A DNA stretch of 16,295 bases from positions 1 through 16,295 of the forward strand of contig QIHH01000226.1 in NCBI GenBank assembly GCA_003230195.1, given 5' to 3'. The stretch comes from Gammaproteobacteria bacterium (GTDB taxonomy: Bacteria; Pseudomonadota; Gammaproteobacteria; SZUA-140). Position 1 is the first letter of the stretch. The number at the start of each line of letters is the position of its first letter. The notes under the pieces were generated by a model that ran no database searches, was not told where the DNA came from, and was given only the letters and a program-made list of their open reading frames with translations. The translations under genes were made by a program, and so were the position numbers. Positions 15,411-16,295 of the stretch are shown here, one piece after another.

Positions 15411-15892
15411 AGGCGTGGTTCGCAACACTGAGCCCTCGTGATCGTCTCATTGTCGTGGGTGGTGGCAGTTTATTAATCATGGTGTTGTTGGTAGGTAGCT
15501 GGCTCTCATTTGTGGATGATGTGGAACGCATGCGTGAGGTGGTGAGTGAGCAGCATGTGGTGAGTCAATGGATGGAATCAGCGGCGCAAGAAGTACTGAT
15601 ACTGCGTAAAGGTGATAATCAGAAGCATGTTGCGAATAGTGGCGGATCACTCTTGTCACTGGTCGATCAAACGGCTAGGCGCAGTGGACTGGGTAGCGCG
15701 ATGACAAGGGTTGAACCGGATGGTAGTGACAAGGTAAGGATTCGTCTTGAACGCGTTAACTTCGATAAAATGATGCGCTGGTTAGAAGAGTTACAAACAA
15801 AACATGAGGTGTCGATTAATAGCATCACCGTCGATCAGCATCAGGATAATGGCTTGGCCAATGTGCGCCTTTCATTAAAAGGTGCAGGATGA
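15407..15892 (+). CDS. gspM: Type II secretion platform protein GspM
   Basis: A 161-residue small inner-membrane protein that stabilises GspL and GspE. The N-terminus LSPRDRLIVVGGG is typical, running into one membrane span at about 14-35. A periplasmic helix and a C-terminal ferredoxin-like domain (about 80-160) follow. Family landmarks in the periplasmic part are SLLSLVDQTARRSGL (82-96) and NFDKMMRWLEELQTKHEVSI (119-138). The ATG overlaps the gspL stop by 4 nt, with AGGAG 1 nt upstream and AAGGT 9 nt upstream. It overlaps gspN by 4 nt at its end. Confidence 0.94.
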   Translation: MKAWFATLSPRDRLIVVGGGSLLIMVLLVGSWLSFVDDVERMREVVSEQHVVSQWMESAAQEVLILRKGDNQKHVANSGGSLLSLVDQTARRSGLGSAMTRVEPDGSDKVRIRLERVNFDKMMRWLEELQTKHEVSINSITVDQHQDNGLANVRLSLKGAG

Positions 15893-16295
15893 AGAAAAAG
15901 AAGATTGCGTTATACAGTGCGTTAGCACTGGTTAGTTACCTGCTGTTTATCGCGGTACAAATCCCGGCTGATCGCCTTTATGGGCTGGTTAAAGATAAAT
16001 TGCCTGCGGTAAAGCTTTATCAACTTGATGGCACTATCTGGCAGGGGCGAACTGCCTTGGCTACGATTGGGCCACGTGCAGAGCGACTGGAATCACTGAA
16101 GTGGGAATTGCAGCCCGCCGCGCTATTTCTTGGGCGTGCTCAGGCTGAGGTCAGCTTTAAATATGATAAGCATAATGTAGTTGCCACTGTAGGCCGGAGT
16201 CCTAGTGGTTATTTTTTAAAGGATTTAAATGCCAGCCTCATTGCGGCTACCGTCGAAAAATTTGCTCCGCAACTCGCTATAGGGCTCAAAGGCCT
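15889..16295 (+). CDS. gspN: Type II secretion protein GspN (partial, cut by window end)
   Basis: An open frame of 135 codons plus two bases that runs off the window without a stop. It begins MKKKKIALYSALALVSYLLF, a membrane anchor or signal segment at about 5-23. The family pattern follows: IPADRLYGLV, LYQLDGTIWQGRTA and LESLKWELQPAALFLGRAQ, where the WQG and W-L-P-A-L-GR positions are typical of GspN. GspN is an accessory periplasmic/inner-membrane T2SS component found only in some systems. The ATG overlaps the gspM stop as ATGA. About half of a usual family member is visible. Confidence 0.9.
   Translation, partial: MKKKKIALYSALALVSYLLFIAVQIPADRLYGLVKDKLPAVKLYQLDGTIWQGRTALATIGPRAERLESLKWELQPAALFLGRAQAEVSFKYDKHNVVATVGRSPSGYFLKDLNASLIAATVEKFAPQLAIGLKG

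Noticed and set aside
1..16295. tRNA, rRNA, CRISPR arrays, phage genes, toxin-antitoxin or defence genes
   Set aside because: None seen. Outside the spacers described, the window is filled by conserved housekeeping and secretion genes.

Overview
The window is chromosomal DNA from a gammaproteobacterium. The order engB - polA (convergent), the DUF2782 gene beside polA, and a complete gspC-to-gspN type II secretion (T2SS) operon all fit that group. I cannot name the genus; a free-living environmental lineage is a guess.

Layout. (1) 9-500 (+): stand-alone cyclic-nucleotide-binding-fold protein. (2) 537-1163 (+): engB/yihA/ysxC ribosome-assembly GTPase. (3) 1164-1409: this gap holds what I read as a small RNA on the minus strand. 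It has a sigma-E-like promoter, four hairpins of which three have C-rich loops, and an intrinsic terminator. It occupies the locus where enterobacteria carry Spot 42 and Pseudomonas carries ErsA. (4) 1410-4133 (-): polA, full-length DNA polymerase I. (5) 4134-4413: divergent spacer with a possible short leader ORF. (6) 4364-4662 (+): a DUF2782 secreted protein whose signal peptide is out of frame because of an exact 8-bp tandem duplication. (7) 4663-5154: AT-rich non-coding spacer with a DnaA-box pair. (8) 5155-16295 (+): gspC, D, E, F, G, H, I, J, K, L, M and the start of gspN, cut by the window edge. A roughly 200-bp MITE-like structured element sits between gspC and gspD.

How the genes work together. 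GspE (ATPase), GspF, GspL and GspM form the inner-membrane platform. GspC links it to the outer-membrane secretin GspD. GspG is the major pseudopilin, and GspH, I, J and K are the minor tip pseudopilins. GspN is an accessory protein. No gspO prepilin peptidase is present here; pilD elsewhere probably serves. From gspH to gspN nearly all junctions are 1-4 nt stop/start overlaps, which points to translational coupling. The exceptions are the wider gspC/gspD gap (element insertion) and a 51-nt gap before gspG, which has its own strong Shine-Dalgarno.

The most interesting items are the C-rich-loop sRNA with its sigma-E-type promoter, the TA-flanked structured element that appears to have created the present gspC stop codon, and the 8-bp duplication in the DUF2782 gene.
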